From an uncultured bacterium (GTDB lineage: Bacteria > Bacillota > Clostridia > Christensenellales > HGM11417), in assembly GCA_905215695.1 (NCBI GenBank), contig CAJMQN010000006.1, positions 1 through 64,000 of the forward strand: 64,000 nucleotides of DNA, written 5' to 3'. The translations under genes were made by a program, and so were the position numbers. A model generated the notes under the pieces. The model did no database searches and had not been told where the DNA came from. It worked only from the letters and a program-made list of their open reading frames with translations. This document shows, piece by piece, positions 1-7,906 of this stretch; position 1 is the stretch's first letter; each line of letters starts with the position of its first letter.

Positions 1-51
1 CTAACCTTTGGTTCCGTAGACCAACGCTCTATCCAATTGAGCTAAAGGCGC
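1..51 (-). tRNA. tRNA-Arg(ACG), 5' part, cut by the window edge
   Basis: Read on the minus strand this is the 5' part of a tRNA: acceptor strand GCGCCTT, D arm GCTC/GAGC, and a five-base-pair anticodon stem around the loop CTACGGA, which gives anticodon ACG (arginine, CGN codons). The variable loop begins just before the window ends. The T arm and 3' acceptor strand would lie outside the window, so I cannot tell whether this copy is intact. A second copy of the same 5' half lies just upstream at 71-121. Confidence 0.6.
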
Positions 52-70
52 ATATTAAATTGTGTACATT

Positions 71-121
71 CCAACCTTTGGTTCCGTAGACCAACGCTCT
101 ATCCAATTGAGCTAAAGGCGC
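71..121 (-). pseudogene. tRNA-Arg(ACG) 5'-half fragment, tandem duplicate
   Basis: This is identical over 49 bases to the tRNA-Arg 5' half at 1-51 (positions 73-121 match 3-51). After the variable loop, the sequence toward 52 contains no GTTCGAATC-like T arm and no AAGGCGC 3' acceptor strand; it runs directly into the next copy. It is therefore a truncated tRNA gene. It could be a remnant of a tandem duplication or of integration into the tRNA gene. Transcription would read from this fragment into the second copy. Confidence 0.7.
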
Positions 122-251
122 AAAATTCAGAATGCCTACATATTATACGAAAAGCGGAGACGTTTGTCAAACGATTTTGCAAATCAAATTGTTTAAATTT
201 GCAAAATGTGGTATTCTATATAATAAAGATTATTTTTAGGGAGGAAATTCC

Positions 252-1208
252 ATGGTAAGACGCAAAGGCTGCGGCTGTCTGACTTCGCTTTTTGTTACAA
301 TACTTGTTGTGGCGGGCGTGCTCGCCGGACTATTTTTCTTTGCGAAACCCGCGACCTTCGGGCTTCGTAACATCGGTGGATTTGAACTCGGGGATTTTGC
401 GGATTTGACATTTTATCAGATTATGAAGTTGCTCGGGAATATGGATGTGAAAGAGGACGAACTCGTTACTGCCGCGCCAACGCCGGAAGATGAGGAGAAA
501 TACAACGAACAGTCCACTGAGCTTGGTATTCAGACGAATGAAGATTTGTTGGGGCTTTTAAATCCCGACAGACCCGTTCTCGGAACAACAGATACCCAAA
601 AGGTCTATTCGCAGGAGTTTTACGCGCTGCTCTTCCGCAATATCATGAATGCGGCAGAGGATGACGATACAATCTTCGCCATATTGAATGCAATCAGCGA
701 ACAATTTTCACCGGGAGAGGGCTTGCCGGGCGTTGAAATTTCGCAGGTTCTGCTATCAAACGACGGCGTCACCGCGCGGGTAACGATTACCGTTGCGGTC
801 AATATTCAAAATGTACGGGATGAGCTCATGGAGCAAGTTCCGGGCTTTTTGAAAGGGCTTATCAAACTCGGCGATAAAATGTATCTGAACTGTACCAATA
901 CTTTGACGGCGGACGGAGAGGGAAATCTTCAAGCCGCGCATGAAAGCGTACAGATAAACAAGTTAGACCCGAGTCTCCAACGACCTTTTTTGCAGATACT
1001 GCTCGATCAGGTAAACGAGGGAAGACCGGAGTCTGACCGCTATACGGAAGAAACGCTGAATAAGCTTGTCGGCGAAGGTTTCTGCACGGTCTCGAATAAT
1101 CTCGGAAAAGCGGGTTTCTACAATGCCGAATCGGGTGAAAAAACATATTCTGTTAATGCCGTCGGCAACGGAGAAATCACTTTAATCGTCAGAACAAACG
1201 CATCATGA
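252..1208 (+). CDS. membrane-anchored protein of unknown function
   Basis: A 318-residue protein I do not recognise. Residues 1-8 are basic, residues 12-33 form one hydrophobic helix (signal anchor), and the rest is soluble, acidic and probably extracytoplasmic. No lipobox, peptidase or binding motif is visible. The start is supported by a strong AGGGAGGA ribosome binding site and an upstream TATAAT at 219-224, although no convincing -35 element accompanies it. A terminator follows at once, so the gene looks monocistronic. Confidence 0.75.
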   Translation: MVRRKGCGCLTSLFVTILVVAGVLAGLFFFAKPATFGLRNIGGFELGDFADLTFYQIMKLLGNMDVKEDELVTAAPTPEDEEKYNEQSTELGIQTNEDLLGLLNPDRPVLGTTDTQKVYSQEFYALLFRNIMNAAEDDDTIFAILNAISEQFSPGEGLPGVEISQVLLSNDGVTARVTITVAVNIQNVRDELMEQVPGFLKGLIKLGDKMYLNCTNTLTADGEGNLQAAHESVQINKLDPSLQRPFLQILLDQVNEGRPESDRYTEETLNKLVGEGFCTVSNNLGKAGFYNAESGEKTYSVNAVGNGEITLIVRTNAS

Positions 1209-1216
1209 TTTCAGAT

Positions 1217-1250
1217 TCGCGCTCTTGTCTTTGAGAGCGCGATTTTTTTT
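1217..1250 (+). terminator. intrinsic terminator after the 252-1208 gene
   Basis: A nine-base-pair perfect stem (TCGCGCTCT at 1217-1225 with AGAGCGCGA at 1234-1242) is followed by eight T residues. Confidence 0.9.
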
Positions 1251-1269
1251 GCCTTTTTCCAAATTTCTC

Positions 1270-1298
1270 TTGACAAGGCTTGAAAACATTGTTAAAAT
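1270..1298 (+). promoter_or_regulatory. promoter of the 2-oxoacid dehydrogenase operon
   Basis: Consensus TTGACA (1270-1275), a 17-base spacer and TAAAAT (1293-1298). The leader downstream carries a perfect 7-1-7 palindrome, TCACATATTATGTGA, at 1314-1328. An overlapping imperfect dyad near 1324-1341 contains GTGAA and TTCAA half-sites. Both are candidate operators; Rex-like control is only a guess from half-site shape. Confidence 0.8.
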
Positions 1299-1376
1299 GA
1301 AAATGTTAAAAAATCACATATTATGTGAAAATATTTCAACAAAAATTCACAAAAAGACCGAACGGGAGGACAGAGA

Positions 1377-2639
1377 ATGGCAACAGCGATCATCATGCCG
1401 CGTCAGGGACAGTCCGTCGAGAGCTGTATCATCACGAAGTGGCACAAAAAGGAGGGCGACGAGGTTAAACTCGGCGAGATCCTTTTCACCTACGAGACGG
1501 ATAAATCTACCTTTGACGAAGAGGCAAAGGCGGAAGGAATTCTTCTGAAAATCCTGCACGGGGAAGACGACGATGTCCCGTGTTTGGAAAACGTCTGTGT
1601 GATCGGTGCTGCGGGCGAGGATATTTCCGCATTTTCGTCTGCGTCCGCAGATCAGAAATCCGCTCCCGTTTCCGAAAAGCCCGAAGAGGTAAGGACGCCT
1701 GCCCCTGTACCTTCGGTTGAGACTGCGCCGGTACGTGCGGAGGATTTTGTTTCGATTTCCCCGCGGGCAAGGCATCTTGCCGAAAAACTCGATATCGATT
1801 ACCGGCTGGCAAAACCGACGGGCGCGGAGGGAAGAATCATCGAGTGCGATATCGATACGCTTGCAAAAGCGGGCGTACCCGTTCCCGCCGCCGAAACGCC
1901 TGCCGCCCCGCAACCTGCCGCGGCGGAAGTTCCGGCTGCGGAATATATTGACGAAAAACTGTCCAATATGCGCAAAGTCATTGCGCGGAGCATGCACCAT
2001 TCGCTTTCGACCATGGCGCAGCTCACGCATACCGCGAGTTTCGACGCGACCGAAATCATGGAGTTCCGCAAGAAACTCAAACCAAAAATCGAAAAGGGCG
2101 AAGTCAACAATATCACATTGAACGATATTGTCATGTGGACGGTGGCGCGCATTCTGCTGCGCCATAAATCTTTGAATGCGAATCTGCTTGAGAACGACAC
2201 CATGCGCTATTTCAAGCACGTGAATCTCGGGATGGCGGTGGATACGCCCCGCGGGCTCATGGTTCCCACGTTGTTTGCCGCGGACACCATGAATCTGAAC
2301 GAGACGGCGGGCAGGCTCAAAGCGCTTGCCGCAGAGTGTCAGAAGGGCACGATTTCTCCCGATAAACTCACGGGGGGGAGCTTTACGGTGAGCAATCTCG
2401 GCGTGTTCGGGATCGAGCACTTCACGCCGGTCATCAACCCGCCGCAGACGGGTATTCTCGGTGTCAACACCATTCAGACCCGGGTCAGAGAGGTCGGCGG
2501 AGTCTTAAAGACTTACCCCTGTATGACGCTCTCATTGACCTACGACCACAGAGCGCTGGACGGCGCGCCGGCGAGCAAATTTTTGCAGGACCTTTGCCGA
2601 GCGCTCGAGAACTTCAGTATTTCGCTTGCGACGCTGTAA
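1377..2639 (+). CDS. 2-oxoacid dehydrogenase E2 (dihydrolipoamide acyltransferase)
   Basis: The acyltransferase core of a pyruvate/branched-chain/acetoin-type dehydrogenase complex, 420 residues. A single N-terminal lipoyl domain (about 1-78) carries the lipoylation lysine in ETDKST (Lys43). An Ala/Pro-rich linker, a peripheral subunit-binding domain (about 122-162) and a second Ala/Pro linker follow. The catalytic domain ends with the active-site motif DHRALDG near residue 380. GGGAGGA precedes the ATG. E3 follows after 9 bases and the fused E1 after that, so all three subunits are co-transcribed. Domain order is certain; the substrate (pyruvate, acetoin or branched-chain 2-oxoacids) cannot be read from the sequence. 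Confidence 0.92.
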   Translation: MATAIIMPRQGQSVESCIITKWHKKEGDEVKLGEILFTYETDKSTFDEEAKAEGILLKILHGEDDDVPCLENVCVIGAAGEDISAFSSASADQKSAPVSEKPEEVRTPAPVPSVETAPVRAEDFVSISPRARHLAEKLDIDYRLAKPTGAEGRIIECDIDTLAKAGVPVPAAETPAAPQPAAAEVPAAEYIDEKLSNMRKVIARSMHHSLSTMAQLTHTASFDATEIMEFRKKLKPKIEKGEVNNITLNDIVMWTVARILLRHKSLNANLLENDTMRYFKHVNLGMAVDTPRGLMVPTLFAADTMNLNETAGRLKALAAECQKGTISPDKLTGGSFTVSNLGVFGIEHFTPVINPPQTGILGVNTIQTRVREVGGVLKTYPCMTLSLTYDHRALDGAPASKFLQDLCRALENFSISLATL

Positions 2640-2648
2640 GGAGGACTT

Positions 2649-4016
2649 ATGTTTGATTTGATCGTACTTGGCGGCGGTCCGGCGGGGTATCTCGCGGGCG
2701 AACGCGCGGCGGAGAACGGACTTTCCGTCCTCATCGTCGAAAAACGCGAAATCGGCGGCGTATGTCTCAACGAGGGCTGCATTCCCTCCAAAGCGCTGCT
2801 CTATTCCGCGAAACTGTTGGACGGTGCGGCACACGGAGAAAAATACGGCGTAAAGGCGGAAAAACTTTCCCTCGACCATGGCTTTGCGGTGCAGAGAAAG
2901 CGCAAGGTCATCGAAACGTTGGTAGGCGGAATCAAAGCGAAACTTTCCAAATTGGGCGCAACCGTCATCTCGGGGGACGGCGTACTCGGCTGTCGGACGG
3001 CGGAAGGGTTCCCGGTGACGGTGAAGGGCGAGACCTATATCGGAAAGCAACTTTTGATTGTGACGGGCAGCGTGCCGGTCGTGCCGCCGATTCCGGGGCT
3101 GAAAGAAGCTGTCGAGGCGGGATTCGCGCTCACCAACCGCGAAGTGCTCGAGCTCGACAAAATCCCGGAAGAATTTGTGGTCATCGGCGGCGGAGTCATC
3201 GGACTGGAGATGGCGAGCTATTTCAATTCGGCGGGAAGCAAAGTGACCGTCATCGAGATGCTCGACCACATTGCCGGAAACACGGATGCGGAAATCGGTA
3301 AAATACTGCAAAAAAATTACGCGGCAAAGGGCGTGAACTTCTTGCTTTCGGCGAAAGTCGTTTCCGTCGGAAAGGACAGTGTAACCTACGAAAAGGACGG
3401 AAAAACGGAGACCGTCCGCGCAGACAAAGTACTCCTGTCCATCGGGCGGCGGGCTTTCACGCAAGGGTTCGGACTAGAAAATCTCGGAGTCTATACCGAG
3501 CGCGGCTGTATCAAGACGGATGAGACCATGCGCACAAATGTCGCGGGCGTCTGGGCGGCAGGGGATGTCAACGGTTTGTCCATGCTTGCGCACACGGCTT
3601 ACCGCGAGGCGGAAGTTGCCGTCAATAACATTCTCGGCAAACGCGACGTCATGAGCTATGACGCCATTCCCGCTGTCATCTACACAAATCCCGAGGTCGG
3701 AAGCGTCGGTCTGACGCTCGAGGGGGCAAAGGAGCGCGGAATCCGCGCAAAGGCTGTCAAACTGACGATGAAGTACAGCGGCAGATATGTTGCCGAAAAC
3801 GAGGGCGGTGACGGTATTATGAAGCTCATCGTGGACGCGGAGCGGGAGACCGTGGTCGGATGCCATGTGCTCTCGAATTACGCCTCCGAATTTATCGTTG
3901 CGGCGGTCATGATGATTGAAAAGAAAATGCGTTTAAACGATATCAAAAAATTTGTATTCCCGCACCCCACGGTCTGCGAAATCCTGCGCGAAGCGGTATT
4001 CGAGTACCGTCAATAA
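2649..4016 (+). CDS. lpdA: dihydrolipoamide dehydrogenase (E3)
   Basis: A flavoprotein that reoxidises the dihydrolipoyl group of E2 and reduces NAD+. The 455-residue chain has the N-terminal FAD motif GGGPAG and the redox-active disulfide GGVCLNEGCIPSK (Cys39, Cys44). The second dinucleotide motif IGGGVIGLE and the C-terminal dimerisation domain with the catalytic HPT motif near the end are also present. There is no fused lipoyl domain. Its ATG has an AAGGAGGA ribosome binding site overlapping the end of the E2 gene. It is the second gene of the E2-E3-E1 operon. Confidence 0.95.
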   Translation: MFDLIVLGGGPAGYLAGERAAENGLSVLIVEKREIGGVCLNEGCIPSKALLYSAKLLDGAAHGEKYGVKAEKLSLDHGFAVQRKRKVIETLVGGIKAKLSKLGATVISGDGVLGCRTAEGFPVTVKGETYIGKQLLIVTGSVPVVPPIPGLKEAVEAGFALTNREVLELDKIPEEFVVIGGGVIGLEMASYFNSAGSKVTVIEMLDHIAGNTDAEIGKILQKNYAAKGVNFLLSAKVVSVGKDSVTYEKDGKTETVRADKVLLSIGRRAFTQGFGLENLGVYTERGCIKTDETMRTNVAGVWAAGDVNGLSMLAHTAYREAEVAVNNILGKRDVMSYDAIPAVIYTNPEVGSVGLTLEGAKERGIRAKAVKLTMKYSGRYVAENEGGDGIMKLIVDAERETVVGCHVLSNYASEFIVAAVMMIEKKMRLNDIKKFVFPHPTVCEILREAVFEYRQ

Positions 4017-4040
4017 TCGATTATTTTAAGGAGAGAAGAT

Positions 4041-6524
4041 ATGCCGAAGAGTCAATTTCTGGACCCCGCTGCTTTGAGAAAGAGCGGAAAGATTACCTAT
4101 AAGCCCACCCCGGTCAACAGCTACGCCAAGACGGTTTCCGAGGAGCTTGCGGAGAAGAACTACAAAAAAGAGGATTTGGTTCGAATTTTTCATGACATGG
4201 CTGTCATTCGCGAATATGAGACCATGCTCAATTCGATCAAGACCACCAACGCCTACAACGGTATCGATTACAACAATCCGGGTCCCGCGCACCTTTCCGC
4301 GGGACAGGAGGCAGCCGCCGTCGGGCAGGCGTATATTCTCGATAAGGACGATTTCGTGTTCGGCTCGCACCGCAGCCACGGCGAAATCATCGCAAAGGCT
4401 TTTTCCGCAATCGAGAAGTGCACGGACGCAGAACTCCGCAAGATGATGGAGAAATATATGGACGGCAAAGTCCTGCGCGTCTGCGAGAAATTCTCGGGGT
4501 TTGAGAAATATTCGGTCAAAGAGCAGGCGCAATTCTATTTCCTGTACGGCACGCTCGCAGAAATCTTTGCCAAGGAGACGGGATTCTCCCGCGGACTCGG
4601 CGGCAGTATGCACGCCTTCTTTATCCCGCTCGGCATCTATCCGAACAACGCGCTCGTGGGCGGCTCCGCGGACATCGCGCTGGGCGCGGCTCTTTTCAAG
4701 AAGATTAACCGAAAGAAGGGCATTGCGATTGCGAATATCGGCGACGCGTCCATGGGCTGCGGACCTGTTTGGGAGGCGATGATGATGTCCGCCATGGATC
4801 AGTACCGCGAGCTGTGGGGAGAGGAAATGAAGGGGGGACTGCCCCTCATCTTCAACTTCTTCAACAATCAGTACGGCATGGGCGGGCAGACCAACGGCGA
4901 AACCATGGGCTATAAAATTCTGGCGCGCGCGGGCGCGGGCGTAAATCCCGACCAAATGCACTCCGAGCGGGTGGACGGTTACAATCCGCTCGCCGTCATC
5001 GAGGCGTACAGACGCAAATATCGCATTCTCGAGGAGAAAAAGGGACCGGTTCTGCTCGACATTTTGACCTACCGTTACAGCGGACACAGCCCCTCCGATT
5101 CTTCCACCTACCGCACGCCCGAGGAAGTCAAGGCTTGGCAGGAAATCGACCCCATGATTACCTACCGCAAAAGCCTTGTGGACGCGAAGGTCGAAAAGGA
5201 TGCGAAGTTCGAGGAAATGCTCGAAACCGTGAAGGCGCAGATGACCGAGGTCGTCAAGCTCGCGGTGGACCCCGAGCTTTCGCCGAGAATGAATCTGACC
5301 GCGCACCCGGACGCCATCGAAAAACTCATGTTCTCCAATCAGAAGATTGCGAAGATGGAGGACCGCGAGCCGGACGTGCTCACGCCCAAGGAAGAGAATT
5401 TCCGCGTGCAGCAGATTGCCAAGAAAATCCGTTTCGGTTTCGACGAGAGCGGAAAGCCCGTCTCCAAGAACAAAGTCTATCAGGTGCGCGACGCGCTCTT
5501 CGAGGCGATCATCGACAAGTTTTACGAAGACCCGACCCTCGTCGCATACGGCGAGGAAAACCGCGATTGGGGGGGCGCGTACGCTGTCTATCGCGGACTG
5601 ACCGAGGCGCTTCCCTATCATCGGCTCTTCAACTCCTCGATTTCCGAAGCGGCGATCGTGGGGTCTGCGGTGGGGTACGCCATGTGCGGCGGACGCGCGC
5701 TCGTCGAGCTCATGTATATGGACTTTTTGGGAAGAGCGGGGGACGAAGTGTTCAACCAGCTCTCCAAATGGCAGGCGATGACGCACGGCGAACTCAAAAT
5801 GCCCGTAGTTGTCCGCGTCTCCGTGGGCAGTAAATACGGCGCGCAGCACTCGCAGGACTGGGCTGCGCTCTGCGCGGCGATTCCCGGTCTCAAAGTGGTG
5901 TTCCCGGTGACGCCCTACGACTGCAAGGGACTCATGACCGCGGCGCTCAACGGCACAGACCCCGTCATCTTTATGGAGAGTCAGCGGCTCTACGACTTCG
6001 GCGAACAGTTCCACGAGGGCGGCGTCCCCGAGGGCAGTTATGAGATAGAAATCGGCGAACCCGACGTCAAAATCAAGGGGAGCGACATCACGATTCTGAC
6101 CGTGGGCGCAACGCTCTATCGGGCGATGGACGCGGTCAAGATACTCAAGGAAAAATACAACCTTTCGGCGGAACTGATCGACGCTCGGAGTATCGTTCCC
6201 TTCAACTACGAAAAGGTGGTAGAGTCCGTCAAGAAGACGGGGAAAATCGTGCTTGCCTCGGACGCCTGCGAGCGGAATTCTGTTCTGAAGGATATGGCGG
6301 CGAATATCTCCGAAATGTGCTTTGACTATCTCGACGCGCCCCCGGTAGTCGTCGGCGCGAAAAACTGGATTACGCCCGCCTACGAACTCGACCACGACTT
6401 CTTTCCGCAGGCAAGTTGGATTTTGGACGCGATTCACGAAAAAATTCTTCCTCTTCCCGGGCATGTGCCCGCGCAGAGCTTTTCCACAGCGGAACTTCTG
6501 CGCAGAAACAAGCTCGGCGTATAA
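4041..6524 (+). CDS. 2-oxoacid dehydrogenase E1, fused alpha-beta subunit
   Basis: Thiamine-diphosphate E1 that decarboxylates the 2-oxoacid and acylates the E2 lipoyl group. At 827 residues it joins an E1-alpha half (about 1-450) to an E1-beta half (about 470-827), which are normally separate proteins of about 360 and 330 residues. The alpha half has the diphosphate motif as GDASMGCG, with Ala in place of the usual second Gly, followed by an enlarged loop and FNFFNNQYG. The beta half has the EENRDWGG and SISEAAIVG segments. The alpha half is longer than usual. GGAGAG precedes the ATG. It closes the E2-E3-E1 operon; a terminator follows. Substrate is unknown. Confidence 0.9.
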   Translation: MPKSQFLDPAALRKSGKITYKPTPVNSYAKTVSEELAEKNYKKEDLVRIFHDMAVIREYETMLNSIKTTNAYNGIDYNNPGPAHLSAGQEAAAVGQAYILDKDDFVFGSHRSHGEIIAKAFSAIEKCTDAELRKMMEKYMDGKVLRVCEKFSGFEKYSVKEQAQFYFLYGTLAEIFAKETGFSRGLGGSMHAFFIPLGIYPNNALVGGSADIALGAALFKKINRKKGIAIANIGDASMGCGPVWEAMMMSAMDQYRELWGEEMKGGLPLIFNFFNNQYGMGGQTNGETMGYKILARAGAGVNPDQMHSERVDGYNPLAVIEAYRRKYRILEEKKGPVLLDILTYRYSGHSPSDSSTYRTPEEVKAWQEIDPMITYRKSLVDAKVEKDAKFEEMLETVKAQMTEVVKLAVDPELSPRMNLTAHPDAIEKLMFSNQKIAKMEDREPDVLTPKEENFRVQQIAKKIRFGFDESGKPVSKNKVYQVRDALFEAIIDKFYEDPTLVAYGEENRDWGGAYAVYRGLTEALPYHRLFNSSISEAAIVGSAVGYAMCGGRALVELMYMDFLGRAGDEVFNQLSKWQAMTHGELKMPVVVRVSVGSKYGAQHSQDWAALCAAIPGLKVVFPVTPYDCKGLMTAALNGTDPVIFMESQRLYDFGEQFHEGGVPEGSYEIEIGEPDVKIKGSDITILTVGATLYRAMDAVKILKEKYNLSAELIDARSIVPFNYEKVVESVKKTGKIVLASDACERNSVLKDMAANISEMCFDYLDAPPVVVGAKNWITPAYELDHDFFPQASWILDAIHEKILPLPGHVPAQSFSTAELLRRNKLGV

Positions 6525-6570
6525 TCGCCAAAGCGCGGAGCGGATTCGTTCCGTTTCGTAGCAAACATAG

Positions 6571-6614
6571 AATCTCCTCCGGTCGCCGAACGCGCGGTCG
6601 GAGGAGATTTTTTT
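6571..6614 (+). terminator. intrinsic terminator of the dehydrogenase operon
   Basis: AATCTCCTCCG (6571-6581) pairs with CGGAGGAGATT (6599-6609), followed by a run of T. Confidence 0.88.
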
Positions 6615-6616
6615 GT

Positions 6617-6645
6617 TTGATTTTTACGGGTGCATATGTTATGAT
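6617..6645 (+). promoter_or_regulatory. promoter of the glycosyltransferase gene
   Basis: TTGATT (6617-6622), a 17-base spacer and TATGAT (6640-6645), directly after the terminator and about 25 bases before the TTG start. Confidence 0.65.
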
Positions 6646-6669
6646 ATTTAAAAATAGGGGAGTGTTGCA

Positions 6670-7862
6670 TTGAGAATACACAGAGCCGACCTTTTGGAAA
6701 AATTCGGCAAGGGGGAAAAACTCAATATCCTGCTCGTTGCGGAAGCATACTATCCGCTCATCGGCGGCGCGACCGTCGTTGTGGACAACCTTGCGAAGGA
6801 GTACGCAAAGTTTGCGAACGTCGTCGTCGTCACAGGCGACTGTAAGTATGAGGACCGTGCGGAGTACCCCGTGATTCGTTGTGTCGGTTGCACCTTTGAC
6901 AAAGACAACGGCACGGCGGCGTTTCCCAAGCTCGATGGAAAATTCCGCCGTCTTTTGAAGAGCATTCCCCTTGACGCGGTGCACATTCACTCCTATTTCG
7001 GTCTTGCGAAGTTTGGTCTGCGGCTCGCGAAGGAGAGAGGAATCCCCGTCGTCGTGCACGGACATTCCAAGTTTTACGACGAATATATCACCATTGTCAA
7101 ATTCAAATGGCTCGCGAAGTTGCTGCACCGCAGGGCGATTCGGTTTCTGAACCGCGCGGACGAGGTGTTTGCCGTCAGCGAAGCGCTTGCAAATCTCTAT
7201 CGCGCCTCGGGTTGCAGGACACGCGTCCGAGTGGTGCGGAACGGCACCGAATTTGAATATTTGGATTCCCCTGAAACAATCGAAGCCGTCCGTCGGGAGT
7301 TCGGGATACCTGCGCGGAAAAACATTTTGCTTTTTTGTCCCGAATCTCGAAAATCAAAAATATAGATTTTCTCATAGAGAGCTTGAAAATCGCCGCAAAA
7401 CGGGGAACGGATTACTTTATGCTTGTCGTAGGGGACGGTCCCGACCTTGTCCGAATCAAACGGTATGTGAAAGAATCGGGACTTTCGGAGCGTTTTCTCT
7501 TTACGGGCGCGGTTGCCGACGTCGTCAAGCGAGAGGCTCTCTATCAGATGAGCGACCTTTTTTTGTTCCCGTCGGTGCGGGACACCTCGGGGCTGGTCAA
7601 ATTCGAAGCCGGAACGCAGGGAACACCCACGCTCTGTATTGCGGGTTCCGCTGTGAGCGAGGAGATTGCGGACGGGGAAAACGGATATTGCGTGTCCGAA
7701 GACCCCGAATTATACGCAGACCGGATAGGGGAAATTCTTTCCGACCGAGAAAATCTTGCGTGCGTGAGTGCAAACGCGAAACGCACGCTGTCCGTACGCT
7801 GGGAAGACATTGCGAGAATGTGCGCGGAGGAATTTCGTGCGCTCGCAAAAAAAGCGGAATAA
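6670..7862 (+). pseudogene. GT4-family glycosyltransferase, split by a frameshift
   Basis: Two overlapping reading frames together make one GT-B glycosyltransferase of about 397 residues. The first (6670-7365) has the N-terminal acceptor domain with LVAEAYYPLIGGA and ends in an out-of-frame tail. The second, open from 7335 to 7862, resumes with SRISKIKNIDFLI and holds the nucleotide-sugar domain, including VVGDGP and the E-G-TP region near EAGTQGTPTL. The break is at the T6 run 7331-7336; one extra T restores a continuous frame. The TTG start has GGGGAG eight bases upstream. The break is either a real mutation, ribosomal slippage or a homopolymer error in the assembly. The acceptor, a lipid or glycan, is unknown. 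Confidence 0.75.
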
Positions 7863-7900
7863 AAAAGAACGCCCTCGATCAGCGGAGCGTTCTTTTTTTT
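7863..7900. terminator. bidirectional terminator between convergent genes
   Basis: AAAAGAACGC (7863-7872) pairs with GCGTTCTTTT (7887-7896), with T runs readable on both strands. It serves the glycosyltransferase on plus and the ABC exporter genes on minus. Confidence 0.85.
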
Positions 7901-7906
7901 GTCTTT

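Noticed and set aside
4026..6464. Long open frame antisense to the fused E1 gene
   Set aside because: Its product is low-complexity, Arg/His/Val-rich and shows no domain; it mirrors codon bias of the real gene on the other strand.
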